Assembly: GCA_022709425.1 (NCBI GenBank)
Contig: JAKLIW010000012.1
Span: 26,128 to 90,127 of the forward strand
DNA from: a bacterium
GTDB taxonomy: Bacteria > UBP6 > UBA1177 > JAKLFG01
Direction: 5' to 3'
DNA: 64,000 nucleotides
The notes under the pieces are model-generated. The model saw nothing but the letters and a program-made list of their open reading frames with translations, searched no databases and was not told the origin of the DNA. Below, in pieces: positions 49,543-59,043 of this stretch. The translations under genes and the position numbers were made by a program. Numbering within the stretch: position 1 is the stretch's first letter; each line of letters opens with the position of its first letter.

Positions 49543-50676
49543 ATGAAAAGTCCCCTCATGTTCGCGCTGTTCCTTACGGCCTTTTTCGCCGTTTTCACCC
49601 TTCTGCACTGGTTCTTCTGGCGCGGACTGAATGGTTCGTTCTCCCTGCCGCAACGTGCAAAATGGGGCATTCTCGCTTTTTTCGCCCTTATGTATCTCTT
49701 CCCCATAGTGACCCATACCCACACCGCTCTGGCCGCCTCGTTCCCCATGCGCGGCGTTGCCTGGATCGGCTACCTGTGGCTCGGGTTCCTGTTCTATTTC
49801 CTGTTCATCGGGGGGACGATGGAGATCATCGCCTTCGCGATACGGAAAGTGGCCCATGACGATATACCGCGGCGCGCCCTTTTTCTTGCCACGGTGACCT
49901 TATGTTTCGCGGTTATTGCCTACGGTTTTTACGAGGCGTCGCATATCCGTGTGCGCCATCTGATGCTGACGTCGGAAAAACTGCCCGAGTTCGTTTCCAA
50001 GATACGGATGGTGCAGATATCCGATGTCCACTTCAGCCAACTGCACGGCGTCGCGTTCGCCGAAAAATTGACGAAACTTATCAAGGACCAGAATCCCGAT
50101 ATGCTTCTGCTCACCGGCGATTTTCTCGACCGCGGCATGGTGGACGAGGATGGCATCGCGGCGAAGTGGCGGGAGATACAGGCACCGCTGGGCAACTATG
50201 CCTGCACCGGCAACCACGAATTCTACAACGGCTTGGAATATGCCGAAGAGATGCTGCGGAAAAGCGGCTTCACCCTGTTGCGGAACACTGCCGTGACCCG
50301 GGCGAACGCCATCACCGTGGTCGGATTGGACGATCCGACCGCAGCCCGTTTCGGTGATGAGCCGCCGTCGGCCCGTTCGGTGCTTGAAGCGTTGCCGCGT
50401 GATAAATATACCGTATTGCTCAAACACCAGCCGAGGGACGAGAAAGAGAATACGGGCTTATTCGACCTACAGTTGTCGGGTCATACCCATAACGGTCAGA
50501 TATGGCCTTTCTCATTTCTTGTTTCGATTCCCTTCCCGATGCGCGGCGGTTTCTACAAACAGGACGACGGTTCGATGATCGTCGTGTCAAGCGGCGCCGG
50601 CACGTGGGGCCCGCCGATACGGGTCTTCGCACCGCCCGATATCGTTGTCATCGATCTGGTGCGCCAGCTCAAATAA
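49543..50676 (+). CDS. Membrane-anchored metallophosphoesterase (YaeI/YkuE-like)
   Basis: The 377-residue product begins at the ATG immediately after the dehydrogenase TAA. The first 150 residues have four membrane helices (LMFALFLTAFFAVFTLLHWF, WGILAFFALMYLFPIVTHTH, GYLWLGFLFYFLFIGGTMEI, LFLATVTLCFAVIAYGFYEA). The soluble domain carries all calcineurin-like metal motifs: VQISDVHFSQ, LLTGDFLDRG, CTGNHEFYNG, LLKHQPRD and LSGHTHNGQ. Such proteins hydrolyse phosphoesters outside the cytoplasm, in some cases UDP-linked lipid A or cell-wall intermediates; the substrate is not evident. Confidence 0.92.
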   Translation: MKSPLMFALFLTAFFAVFTLLHWFFWRGLNGSFSLPQRAKWGILAFFALMYLFPIVTHTHTALAASFPMRGVAWIGYLWLGFLFYFLFIGGTMEIIAFAIRKVAHDDIPRRALFLATVTLCFAVIAYGFYEASHIRVRHLMLTSEKLPEFVSKIRMVQISDVHFSQLHGVAFAEKLTKLIKDQNPDMLLLTGDFLDRGMVDEDGIAAKWREIQAPLGNYACTGNHEFYNGLEYAEEMLRKSGFTLLRNTAVTRANAITVVGLDDPTAARFGDEPPSARSVLEALPRDKYTVLLKHQPRDEKENTGLFDLQLSGHTHNGQIWPFSFLVSIPFPMRGGFYKQDDGSMIVVSSGAGTWGPPIRVFAPPDIVVIDLVRQLK

Positions 50677-50683
50677 TTTTCTT

Positions 50684-51319
50684 TTACAGCAGTTTCAGCG
50701 GCCAGCGCCGCAGTTCGCGGTCGAGTGTTTTCGCGTCGCGGCCGAGGAGTTTGTCGAGGGCGTGCCAGTAGTGCGGTCCGTGGTTGCGGTGGCGGAGGTG
50801 AGCCAGTTCGTGGAGTATCACATAGTCGCGCAGATGATCGGGGAGCCGCGCCGCCTTCCAGTTGATGCTGATGCGGCCGCCGGTGGCGCAGGAACCCCAC
50901 AAGGTACGTTGAGCCTTTACCTGTATTCGGCCGATAGTGAGGCCGTGCAGCGCCGCGAGTTCACGGATACGCGGTTCCAGTATCGCGGCGGCGGCGGCGC
51001 GGTCGAGCGGTGGCGGTTCGTAGGGAAGGGGAGGAAGGCCGTTCTCGCCGCGGTCACGGCGCGCCTGTTGTTCCGCTATCCAGTCGCGGCGCGACAGGAC
51101 GAAATCGAGCGCCTCGCCGTAGGGGACGCCGCGCGGCACGGTGACCGCGATCTCTCCCTCGTCGGTCAGCCGCAGGATAATGCGGCGCGCCTTCCGGTTT
51201 ATCCGCAGGTAGACTGCTCCCAGACCATTCACGATAGCGATATGTTCGTACGCAGTTGCGCTCACCGATACCTCACTTTCACTCCCGGTCAGTGTAGCGC
51301 GTGCCGTTCCGAGTTGCAA
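50684..51319 (-). CDS. YgjP-type (DUF45) metallopeptidase
   Basis: The 211-residue product has the zinc motif HELAHLRHRNHGPHYWHALD near residue 175 (HExxH with a third His), preceded by LWGSCATGGRISINWKAARL and the DYVI segment, all typical of the YgjP / WLM-like domain. A central DUF45 region (VTVPRGVPYGEALDFVLSRR, DWIAEQQ) precedes it. These proteins are predicted zinc peptidases and are often neighbours of restriction or repair genes, which is not the case here. It converges with the metallophosphoesterase gene, 7 nt away. The exact start is uncertain; ATG 51319 is used. Confidence 0.88.
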   Translation of the reverse strand: MQLGTARATLTGSESEVSVSATAYEHIAIVNGLGAVYLRINRKARRIILRLTDEGEIAVTVPRGVPYGEALDFVLSRRDWIAEQQARRDRGENGLPPLPYEPPPLDRAAAAAILEPRIRELAALHGLTIGRIQVKAQRTLWGSCATGGRISINWKAARLPDHLRDYVILHELAHLRHRNHGPHYWHALDKLLGRDAKTLDRELRRWPLKLL

Positions 51320-51334
51320 TGGAACGATAAAAAA

Positions 51335-51362
51335 TTTACTTCGCCGCTGAAATGGTTAGTAT
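51335..51362 (+). promoter_or_regulatory. Promoter of the 5'-nucleotidase-like gene
   Basis: TTTACT, 16 nt spacer, TAGTAT, followed by GAGGAGG and a GTG start at 51389. Confidence 0.45.
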
Positions 51363-51388
51363 TGACCGGCCCTTGAGGAGGTTTTTCG

Positions 51389-52864
51389 GTGCAGGAACGG
51401 CGCGCGATACGCGAACATATCGTTTTTTTCGTTCTATGCGCGACGGTCCTCTCCTTTCTTTCCTGTGAACGGATCTCCGGCATTATCAAAGCCGAGGACC
51501 CCCAGCGCTATCTTATACTCTACACCAATGATGAGCATGGCCACATGTGGGAGCACGATGGTCGCGAGAAGGCGATCATCCTCGACGAGATGTGGCGCGA
51601 CGAGGCACAGAAGTGTCCCGACTGCATCGTCATAAAGATTTCCGGGGGCGACAATTACACCGGTTCGGCCGTTTCTTCGATCTTCAAAGGACGTTCGATG
51701 GCCGAGGCGATGGCTGAGATCGGCTACGAGGTCTCGGCGGTCGGGAACCACGAGTTCGACTACGGTATCACCGAGTTCGAACAGAATCGCGCCGCCTCGA
51801 AGATGCGCTATGTGTCGGCCAATATCATCGGTAAGGATACCAAGCCGGTCTTTTCGCCGTCTGAAACGATCGAGCGAGGCGGTAGCCGTATCTCCTTCAT
51901 CGGCGTCACTACCGAGGAATTGCGGCAGGTTTCTTTTTCTGCCTATCTCAAAGACATCAAGACGGTGCAGGCATTCAATGCGGTCCAGCGCGAGATGCGG
52001 CGTTTGCACGGACAGACCGATGTGGTGATCGCGATCGCGCATCAATCGTTCGAAAGCGCCCGTGAATGGTTCGCGGCCCTTGAGCCTGAAGACCGCCCGC
52101 TACTGGTGTTCAACGCCCATACCCACGAAGAATATGTCCGCGACGTCGAAGGGACCTATTTCGTTCAGGCGAAGAAATATCTGGAAAAATACGCGCGCGT
52201 CGAACTCCTCCGCAAAAAAGGGAAATTCGAGGTGATCGACGCGAAGTTGGTGACGCTTCAGGATGCGGCGACCTCCAAAGACACCCGGACATTGGCTCTG
52301 CGTAGCCTCATCAACCGCTATCTGGTCAAGATGGATCAGGTTGCCGGGACGGTGGTGATCGAGGCCGAAAACGACTTTCCGGTCGAGAAGTTCATGAAAC
52401 TCTTCACCTGCGCGGCGCTCGCCGAATATCCCGACGCCGACGTGGCGCTTTCGAACCCCGGCGCCTTCCGTGACCTCATCCGGCGCGGCGAGATCAAGGT
52501 CAGCGACCTCATCTCGATGTTGCCGTTCGAGAACCGCGTAGTCCTGTCGACGATACCGGGCAAGGATCTCATCTATAACCTCAATCTTTCCGAAAACGCC
52601 GTCTGTGGCATGGAAAGGGTGAACGACCGGTGGCACAAGGGCGGCGCGCCGCTCGACCCCGACCAGCGCTATCAGGCGGTCATCCACGAATATGTTTTCG
52701 CCGGCGGCGACTACTACAAATTCGTCGGTCCCGGCATCACCAACCAGATGACCGGCAAGGTCTGGCGCGCGCCGCTGATCAAGTATCTCGGGTCTGAGGG
52801 AAAGCACGGCGCGACGCTCGAGATGGCCTATAACGATCTCATGAAAGAGTACGGGTACAAGTAA
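51389..52864 (+). CDS. 5'-nucleotidase/UshA-like metallophosphoesterase lipoprotein
   Basis: The 491-residue product starts at GTG 51389, with GAGGAGG upstream. The signal peptide ends LSFLSC, suggesting lipidation. The N-terminal calcineurin-like domain has LYTNDEHGHM, KISGGDNYTGS, AVGNHEFDYG, IAIAHQ and NAHTHEEYVR, binding two metals. The C-terminal 5'-nucleotidase domain includes DVALSNPGAFRDLIRRGEIK, VSDLISMLPFENRVVLSTIP and EYVFAGGDYYKF. It should hydrolyse nucleotides or related phosphoesters outside the cytoplasm to recover nucleosides or phosphate. It is converged upon by the fused ior gene, 9 nt away. Confidence 0.92.
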   Translation: MQERRAIREHIVFFVLCATVLSFLSCERISGIIKAEDPQRYLILYTNDEHGHMWEHDGREKAIILDEMWRDEAQKCPDCIVIKISGGDNYTGSAVSSIFKGRSMAEAMAEIGYEVSAVGNHEFDYGITEFEQNRAASKMRYVSANIIGKDTKPVFSPSETIERGGSRISFIGVTTEELRQVSFSAYLKDIKTVQAFNAVQREMRRLHGQTDVVIAIAHQSFESAREWFAALEPEDRPLLVFNAHTHEEYVRDVEGTYFVQAKKYLEKYARVELLRKKGKFEVIDAKLVTLQDAATSKDTRTLALRSLINRYLVKMDQVAGTVVIEAENDFPVEKFMKLFTCAALAEYPDADVALSNPGAFRDLIRRGEIKVSDLISMLPFENRVVLSTIPGKDLIYNLNLSENAVCGMERVNDRWHKGGAPLDPDQRYQAVIHEYVFAGGDYYKFVGPGITNQMTGKVWRAPLIKYLGSEGKHGATLEMAYNDLMKEYGYK

Positions 52865-52873
52865 GACAAAAAA

Positions 52874-55390
52874 TTATTTTCCGAGTCCCCGGCCCGCCGC
52901 GAAGGCGATCTGGTTGGCCGACTTGACCGCGTCGGCGGGAGATACCGCCATGAGCGCCGCGAGCCAGATATCCTCGGGTATCGCGTTGAAGGGCGCTATC
53001 GTCGAAAGGAGGCCGAGCACCACCACATTGGCGGTCCGTCCCGCCGTGTCGCCGTAGCCGCGCGCCGCGGCGAGAGCGTCGAGTTCGATGATCCGATAAC
53101 CGGTAAGCGTCTTCTTGATGTCGTCGAATGCCGGGTACTCCTCCTTTTTCACCGCCACCGGCACCGCCGCGAACCGGTTGAGTATCACCGTGCCGCCCGG
53201 CTTCAAAAGGTCGAGGAAGCCGGGGCGCAGCACCTCGCTCATCTCCATCACCACCAGCACATCGGCGCTGCCGGGGGCGAGTATCGGTGAATGGACCTCA
53301 CCGCACGCGAAGGTCGAGATGACCGGGCCGCCCATCTGCGCCATGCCGTGGGTATCGCCCTTGACGATGCCCGATTCGGCGTATGGGGTCCGGAGCGCGA
53401 CTTCAGAAAGTACTTTGCCGAAGAAAAGGTTCCCCTGTCCGCCGATACCGCGTATCGCGACCCGCAGCGATCCGGGAAGTTTCTTTTTGTCGACCGTCAC
53501 CGCGGCGATCTCCTTTGCTTTGGGCAGGTCGGGCGGCGCGGTCCGATCCTTCTTCGCCGCGTCCTCCGGAACGATGGCGCCGAAGGGACAGCGCTGGCGG
53601 CATATCTGCGTGCTCGATCCGCAGTTGGTGCAGAGACTCGTGAAGTTCGGTCTCTTCTTTTCATCGTGTTCCATGCCGGGGCAGATGCCGCACTGGCCGC
53701 ACTGTTTACACTTGTCGCGGTCGATGGTCAGAACGCGCCGTTTTTTGACCGCCTCGGTCTCCTGAATGCAGGCCCCTTCGAGGATGAGACAGGTGAATTC
53801 GCCCTTTTCGGCCAGCGCGAGCGCTTCGATCAGGAGCCGTTCGACCTCCTTGAGATCGTAGGAGTTGCAGGCGACCATGCGGCACTTTTCGGCGGCGATG
53901 GCGTCGCGCAGGCTGAACTTGTTCGCCATCCCGGCGAGGTTTTTGGGTGATGTGGGGGCGGGTTGGCCGCCGGTCATCGCGGTGATGCGGTTGTCGAGCA
54001 GTATCTTGACGCCCGGGACATTGCGGAAGACGGCGTTGCGCGTTCCGTCGAGTCCCGAATGGCATTCGCACGAATCGCCGATGACGCTGATCACCTTCGC
54101 GCCGTGGTCGGGCCGCGACAGCACGAAGCCCTGCCGCATGCCGTCGGAACCGCCCATGCAGAGGATGGTGTCGACCGCGTTGAAGAAATGGAGCAGGGTC
54201 GAACAGCCGATCTCGCCGAAGGAGGCGTAGAGTTTTTTCTGTTTCTTGAGCTTCTGCGCCGCGAGGGCGAAGGCGCGGTAGGGACAGCCGGGACAGATCG
54301 ACGGCGGCCGCGGGACCGGTTTGACCGTTGCCGGTTTCGGCGCGGCGGCCAGCGCGATGCCGAGATGCTTCGAGAACACTTCGAGCGCCATGTCGGGGGT
54401 CCAGTCGGTGATAACCGAGTGTTCCTCCTTGCCGACGACCGGGATACCGAGCACCCGTATCTTTTCCTCAAGGAACCGGTCGCCATCCTCGAAGACGAAG
54501 AGTTTTCCCTTCACCTTTTTCGCGAACGCCGCGATGCGACCGGTCGGAACGGGATAGGCGAGCGACATCGACAGTATCGACGGATCGCGCTGCGCGGCGG
54601 TCAGTGCCTCGCGGACGATGATGTCCGATTCGCCCACCACGATGACGCCGAAATCGTCCTTGCCGATATGTTCGTTCACGAGCGCCGTTTCCTGTTCGCC
54701 CCACGCGAGCAGTTGCGGTATCCGTTCGCGGTTGACGGCGTTGTAGTTCTGCCGCGCGATGTTGGGCATCAGCATCCAGCCGTGCAGGTTCTCGGGGAGC
54801 GGCCGTTTCTCGACGGTGCGCGGCGCGCGGGTCGTCACCAGTCCCTCGGAGTGGGCGAGTATGCCCGAGGCGAGTATGACCACCTGCGTTCGGAACTTAC
54901 GGCTCATGTCGGCGGCGATGAAGGCGATATCGTACATCTCCTGATGGTCGCGCGGCTCCAGCACCGGAACGCGGGCGGCGGCGAAGAAATGGCGCGCGTC
55001 GATGACATGCTGGGTCGAACTCGGGACATAGTCGGTCGCGGCGTAGATGACGAAAGCGCCCATCTGCGCCGTGTAGAAGGCCGAGGTGGTGATGGCGTCG
55101 CCCGCCTGAAAGACCCCCGGTATCTTCATCGTGACCACCGCGTCGGAACCGGCCACGGCGTGCCCCACCGTGACGGCGGTCGCCACCGCCTCGCTCACCG
55201 ACCAGCCGACGACCAGTTTATCCTGCACCTCCGACAGATACTTATCGATGACCTCGGTCGACGGGGTGCCGGGATACCCGTCGGCGGCATGGTAGCCGGC
55301 GTGGACCACACCCAGCGCGAAAGCCTCGTTCCCCTGTAAAATATGGCGAGAACCGGGAACCGATGCGACCAATTCCTTGAATCGTGACAT
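52874..55390 (-). CDS. Indolepyruvate:ferredoxin oxidoreductase, IorA-IorB fusion
   Basis: This enzyme oxidises aryl pyruvates from aromatic amino acids to aryl-acetyl-CoA, reducing ferredoxin, and is a marker of anaerobic amino acid use. Residues 1-570 match IorA: LQGNEAFALGVVHAGYHAAD, GYPGTPSTEV, TMKIPGVFQAGDAITTSAFY, ICPGCPYRAF and the TPP site SVIGDSCECHSGLDGTRNAV. A ferredoxin-like domain with CKQCGQCGICPG and CTNCGSSTQICRQRCPFGAI (residues about 570-615) follows. From about residue 645 the IorB subunit is present in the same chain: RVAIRGIGGQGNLFFGKVLS, DTHGMAQMGGPVISTFACGE. IorA and IorB are normally separate proteins. The frame is continuous with no stop. Confidence 0.92.
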   Translation of the reverse strand: MSRFKELVASVPGSRHILQGNEAFALGVVHAGYHAADGYPGTPSTEVIDKYLSEVQDKLVVGWSVSEAVATAVTVGHAVAGSDAVVTMKIPGVFQAGDAITTSAFYTAQMGAFVIYAATDYVPSSTQHVIDARHFFAAARVPVLEPRDHQEMYDIAFIAADMSRKFRTQVVILASGILAHSEGLVTTRAPRTVEKRPLPENLHGWMLMPNIARQNYNAVNRERIPQLLAWGEQETALVNEHIGKDDFGVIVVGESDIIVREALTAAQRDPSILSMSLAYPVPTGRIAAFAKKVKGKLFVFEDGDRFLEEKIRVLGIPVVGKEEHSVITDWTPDMALEVFSKHLGIALAAAPKPATVKPVPRPPSICPGCPYRAFALAAQKLKKQKKLYASFGEIGCSTLLHFFNAVDTILCMGGSDGMRQGFVLSRPDHGAKVISVIGDSCECHSGLDGTRNAVFRNVPGVKILLDNRITAMTGGQPAPTSPKNLAGMANKFSLRDAIAAEKCRMVACNSYDLKEVERLLIEALALAEKGEFTCLILEGACIQETEAVKKRRVLTIDRDKCKQCGQCGICPGMEHDEKKRPNFTSLCTNCGSSTQICRQRCPFGAIVPEDAAKKDRTAPPDLPKAKEIAAVTVDKKKLPGSLRVAIRGIGGQGNLFFGKVLSEVALRTPYAESGIVKGDTHGMAQMGGPVISTFACGEVHSPILAPGSADVLVVMEMSEVLRPGFLDLLKPGGTVILNRFAAVPVAVKKEEYPAFDDIKKTLTGYRIIELDALAAARGYGDTAGRTANVVVLGLLSTIAPFNAIPEDIWLAALMAVSPADAVKSANQIAFAAGRGLGK

Positions 55391-55478
55391 GGCGACCTCG
55401 CAAGCGGATGAGTGAACAATGACCGTTCGGACGGTATCACGCCCCGTTCAAAGGTGTCAAGGAAAAAGGGCGCTGCGG

Positions 55479-56288
55479 TTATTTCTCGCCTTTTTGCCAA
55501 CGGTCGAGCCGGGAGCGGATGAACTCGACGGTCGCGTGGTGTTCCTCGGTGCCGTTGCCCGTTACCGCCAACGGTGCGCCGAACTCCATGTGGACGATCC
55601 GGTCGCGGTGGAGCGGGCCGAATTCTTTGAACATCTTGATGCTGCTGTTGCCCCAGAAATCAGTTTTGATGGCGACCGGCATCAGCCGCACACCCGCCGT
55701 TTTCGCCAGTTTCACCCCCATCGAGTTGAACTGGGCCGGGTCGAAGCCGTCGGTGCGGGTCGACTGCGGGAAGACGATGACCGAGGTCCCTTTCTTAAGG
55801 TGCTCGCCCCCTTCAGTCATCACTTTTTTCAGATCGTCGCGCGGGTTTTTCCGTGAAACGACGATCGGGTCGGTCGCTTTCATGATGTCGCGGAAAAGCG
55901 GGTTGCGCACGATACTTTCTTTTATGACGAAGGTGATGGGGCGGAATGCGGCGAAGATGCCGGGGAAGACGATCGTCTCAAGCGTCGACATATGATTGCT
56001 GACGATGACGAGCGGTTCCTCGGAGTGCTGTCGGATGTTGTCGATACCGCTCATATGGAAGCGACAGCCGACCGATTCGGCGCAGTGGAATGCCTCCATG
56101 CTGCCGGCGGCCCACAGAGCGCGGTTGTAATTCCCGGCCCGCGCTATCGGGGCATGCCGCCGCTGGATGCCGATCATAGAAAGATAAAAATACCAACGGC
56201 TACCGAAAAGCAGTTTGTCCGCCAAGGGTCGCCCGATATTATCGGGAGTCTCGTAGGAGTCGTCGGGAAAATAGACCGGCATTTCCAT
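55479..56288 (-). CDS. PlsC-like 1-acylglycerol-3-phosphate acyltransferase
   Basis: The 269-residue product starts at ATG 56288, after AAGGAAGG. It shows the acyltransferase boxes SNHMSTLETIVFPGIFAAFR (NHxSxxE form of NHxxxxD) and FPQSTRTDGFDPAQF (FPQSTR in place of FPEGTR), with IKESIVRNPLFRDIMKATDP between them. These variants with Glu and Gln are typical of a bacterial LPLAT subgroup rather than PlsC itself, so the acyl acceptor may be a different lipid or a lysophospholipid. It is downstream of the esterase lipoprotein gene by 20 nt. Confidence 0.87.
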   Translation of the reverse strand: MEMPVYFPDDSYETPDNIGRPLADKLLFGSRWYFYLSMIGIQRRHAPIARAGNYNRALWAAGSMEAFHCAESVGCRFHMSGIDNIRQHSEEPLVIVSNHMSTLETIVFPGIFAAFRPITFVIKESIVRNPLFRDIMKATDPIVVSRKNPRDDLKKVMTEGGEHLKKGTSVIVFPQSTRTDGFDPAQFNSMGVKLAKTAGVRLMPVAIKTDFWGNSSIKMFKEFGPLHRDRIVHMEFGAPLAVTGNGTEEHHATVEFIRSRLDRWQKGEK

Positions 56289-56308
56289 CTGCACCTTCCT
56301 TCTATCGG

Positions 56309-57481
56309 TCATTGCGCCGGTACCAACGCGCAAACATCGGCGAACTCGCCGGTCAGTCCGTTGCGGTAGGGAGATATCTCGGTGCCGAGCGGGTGATCCT
56401 TGAAGAACTGTATCAGCGACGACTGGGTGACGCCGCCCATGAGATGGCCTTGCCCGTGGTCGCAGAGGATCACATCATGTCCCAAAGCGCTGAGATAGGG
56501 AGCGTCGTTATTAGACATGTGTCCAAAATTTATCGAGAAGCCGATCGTACTCCAGATATCGCAGCAGTTCCCGTTGGGGTCGCCACAGTCGCGGGTCCCA
56601 CAGCCCGGGTCGCCGGCGCCGTGCACCAATACTTGCGTGAACTTGTTCGCGGTCTCAAGCGTCGGCCACTTGATAAAGCCGGAGACCGTCGCGCCCAGAT
56701 CGGCGGGATTGGCGGGGTTCGAGAAGTAGGCGCCCGAGTAGGTGAAGATCGAGGCGATCTGTTCGCCGCGCATCACCCCCAGACTGTCGCAGGTTATCGA
56801 ACCGGCCGAGAATCCGGTCATGTGGATACGGGTCATATCGATGCCGAACTGCCGATCGAGACATTCTATGAGACGGTCGAAGAACTCAGCCTCGATACTG
56901 CCGTTGTCAAGGACGAGATTGTCCCAGTCGACCCCCTGCGGCGGAACGGTCGCCATCGGTAATCCCATATCCTCGGGGGTGACCAGAATGAAGGGCATGA
57001 TGTCGTTGTTCTGCCAGCCGTCGAGCATCGGGAGGAAGAAGTCGGCGGTTACGCCGACGCCGTGCCAGTTGAAGACCACCGGCCAGCCCCGTCTGATCGC
57101 GATATCGTCGGGAAGCGACAAAATGAACGAACGGGCGAGCTCCTTCGATTCTTCACCGTTCACGATGAAATTCGTGTTCCATCCGGCGGCCAGTTCGGGG
57201 CAGTCACCCAGCACTACATCGAAATCGGAAAGGATGCTGTCCTCTTCCCCGGGCGTTTCGTCGGCAATGTCCTCATCAATGCTATCTTCATCGGTCAGGT
57301 CATCCGGCAACCCTGGTAAGTTGTCATTGACGATATCATCGGCGGCCGGATCGTCCGACAGATCGGTCTGATCTTTGTCGAACACGAAGTCGATATCCTG
57401 ATAGATCGGCCGATCGGTACTGTTCTCACAGGCAAGGAACATCCCCGCGACACAAAGAAAGAAGAAGAGCGAACGGTTCAT
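56309..57481 (-). CDS. PHB-depolymerase-like esterase lipoprotein
   Basis: The 390-residue product starts at ATG 57481. The signal ends GMFLAC and is followed by an acidic linker of about 75 residues (DFVFDKDQTDLSDDPAADDI, IADETPGEED). The catalytic domain is an alpha/beta hydrolase of the polyhydroxybutyrate depolymerase/feruloyl esterase kind: PVVFNWHGVGVTADFF forms the oxyanion region, HMTGFSAGSITCDSLG holds the nucleophilic Ser, VHGAGDPGCGTRDCG the acid residue, and CDHGQGHLMGG the His. Extra cysteines near the Asp probably form disulfides. It is likely a surface esterase; the polymer it attacks is unknown. It leads a pair with the acyltransferase. Confidence 0.88.
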   Translation of the reverse strand: MNRSLFFFLCVAGMFLACENSTDRPIYQDIDFVFDKDQTDLSDDPAADDIVNDNLPGLPDDLTDEDSIDEDIADETPGEEDSILSDFDVVLGDCPELAAGWNTNFIVNGEESKELARSFILSLPDDIAIRRGWPVVFNWHGVGVTADFFLPMLDGWQNNDIMPFILVTPEDMGLPMATVPPQGVDWDNLVLDNGSIEAEFFDRLIECLDRQFGIDMTRIHMTGFSAGSITCDSLGVMRGEQIASIFTYSGAYFSNPANPADLGATVSGFIKWPTLETANKFTQVLVHGAGDPGCGTRDCGDPNGNCCDIWSTIGFSINFGHMSNNDAPYLSALGHDVILCDHGQGHLMGGVTQSSLIQFFKDHPLGTEISPYRNGLTGEFADVCALVPAQ

Positions 57482-57516
57482 GAACACCTCAATTATATCA
57501 TCGGCACACCGCTTCG

Positions 57517-57544
57517 ACTATAGCCCGGCGTATCTGTTTTGCAA
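57517..57544 (-). promoter_or_regulatory. Promoter of the esterase lipoprotein gene
   Basis: Minus strand: TTGCAA, 16 nt spacer, TATAGT. Confidence 0.55.
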
Positions 57545-57558
57545 TTGTTTGGAAGGTA

Positions 57559-59043
57559 TTATTTGACGCAGGAACTCTTTTGCGCTTCGTAATCATCCTT
57601 CATTTTATAGAGGAGTTCCTGCCGATCGGCCTTGTTCTTTTCACGCGTGGCGATGAGAGAATCTCTCTTCTCTTCCAACTGGTCATGCACCAGTTCTTGC
57701 GTCTGCTTCTCTTCGACCTCCATGCGGTCATATTTGTCGTTTATCTTTGAGACAGCCTTCTTGTAGCGCTCCTCGATGCGCGCTTTCTCGCTGTCGATGG
57801 CCGCCTCCTTGGTCTCGGTCTGGAGCTTGAAATTCGCCTCACGGGTCATCAACGCGTTCTTCTCGTTCTCGATGTCGAGCGCTATCTTGTCCTGTTTCTT
57901 GATGAGGGCGTCCATCTTGCTACGGTATTCCATTTGCACGCGGCGTTCATACTGTTCATCACGCCGTTTTTTATCGGTGTTCCAGCGCTCCTGCGCCTTG
58001 GTCTCTTCCGCTTTTTTCTTCTCCAGTTGGCTGTCGCGATATTGTTGGGCAAGCTGTATGAGCCGGTCGTTGCGCTTGCGGAATTCTTCCTTGGTCGCGA
58101 GGAATTCTTTCACCTGCAATTCCTTGTCTTTCTTTTTCTCGAGCCGTTCCTTGCGGAATTTCTCCACTTCGGCGTTGAGCCGTTGTGATTCTTTGGCAAG
58201 AGCCATGTCGAGTTCCATCTCCGCCTTCTCCAGTTCGGCATCCTTGAACTTCGCCTGCGCCTCGGCCCGTCGTTTCTCGATGTCCTGTTGAAAGGTGTCG
58301 AGTTTCTGCGCCGTCTGCATCGCGAATTCCTCTATCTGGCGGTCGAAGCCCTCGGTCTCCTTTTTCTTTTCGGCCTCTTTGACATCCCATTCGCCGAGCT
58401 TAGCGTTGAGTTCGTCGAATTTCTTCTGGTATTCATCTTCGACCTGCTTGCGATATTTGCGGTTCTCATCCTCGGCCGCCATCTTCACCTTCTCGAATTC
58501 CGACAGGAGGCGCTGTTCCTCCATCGACCGCTCATGTTCCAATTTGCCGCGAACCTCTTCAAGTCGTTGCGCCTCTTTCTGCGCTTCCGCCTTCTGTCGC
58601 TCGAGGTCGGCTATCTTACGGCGGTGGCGGTCTGCCTCCATTTCAAAGGTGCGCTTGGCGCCGTCGTCCTTTTTCGCGAACTGAGCCAGCGCCTTTTCGT
58701 AGTCTCTTTTTGCTGTCTCGAGATCCTGTTTTTTCTGCACCTCCAGTTCGTCTGCGTATTTGCGCAATTTGGTGCCGCCATTCTTATCCATGTCGGTCAG
58801 CGTCCGTTCGGTCTCCTCAAGCGCCCGCTCCGGCCCTGCGTCGTTCATTCTCCATTTTTCCTTGAGGTCGCTCACCTTTCGCTTGAACTCCTCGTCGAGT
58901 TGGGCGCATTTTTTGGGGCCTGATGTGGTCGATGCCGCAGGCGCCGTTTTCGCCGCCTTTCCTTTCTTTTTTGCCGCCTCAAGAGGTAGCGCGAAGAGTA
59001 GCGCCGCAACCAGTACCATACAAAGATAATCGGTTCTCTTCAT
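57559..59043 (-). CDS. Exported coiled-coil protein
   Basis: The 494-residue product has a signal peptide (LCMVLVAALLFALPLEA) followed by a Lys/Ala-rich stretch. Residues 55 to the end are nearly uninterrupted coiled coil, rich in Glu, Lys, Arg and Gln (for example RQKAEAQKEAQRLEEVRGKL and AKESQRLNAEVEKFRKERLE). Only two cysteines occur after the signal, one near residue 47 and one near the C-terminus (SSCVK). It would form an elongated periplasmic or envelope rod. No domain beyond coiled coil is recognisable. A possible promoter (TTGTGG, 18 nt, TATACT) lies between it and the MATE gene. Confidence 0.8.
   Translation of the reverse strand: MKRTDYLCMVLVAALLFALPLEAAKKKGKAAKTAPAASTTSGPKKCAQLDEEFKRKVSDLKEKWRMNDAGPERALEETERTLTDMDKNGGTKLRKYADELEVQKKQDLETAKRDYEKALAQFAKKDDGAKRTFEMEADRHRRKIADLERQKAEAQKEAQRLEEVRGKLEHERSMEEQRLLSEFEKVKMAAEDENRKYRKQVEDEYQKKFDELNAKLGEWDVKEAEKKKETEGFDRQIEEFAMQTAQKLDTFQQDIEKRRAEAQAKFKDAELEKAEMELDMALAKESQRLNAEVEKFRKERLEKKKDKELQVKEFLATKEEFRKRNDRLIQLAQQYRDSQLEKKKAEETKAQERWNTDKKRRDEQYERRVQMEYRSKMDALIKKQDKIALDIENEKNALMTREANFKLQTETKEAAIDSEKARIEERYKKAVSKINDKYDRMEVEEKQTQELVHDQLEEKRDSLIATREKNKADRQELLYKMKDDYEAQKSSCVK

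Noticed and set aside
53963..55339. 458-residue open frame antisense to the Ior fusion, and similar long frames at 2666-3856, 27055-28266 and 33827-35038
   Set aside because: All are shadows of confirmed genes on the other strand with His/Arg/Asp-rich composition and no ribosome sites.
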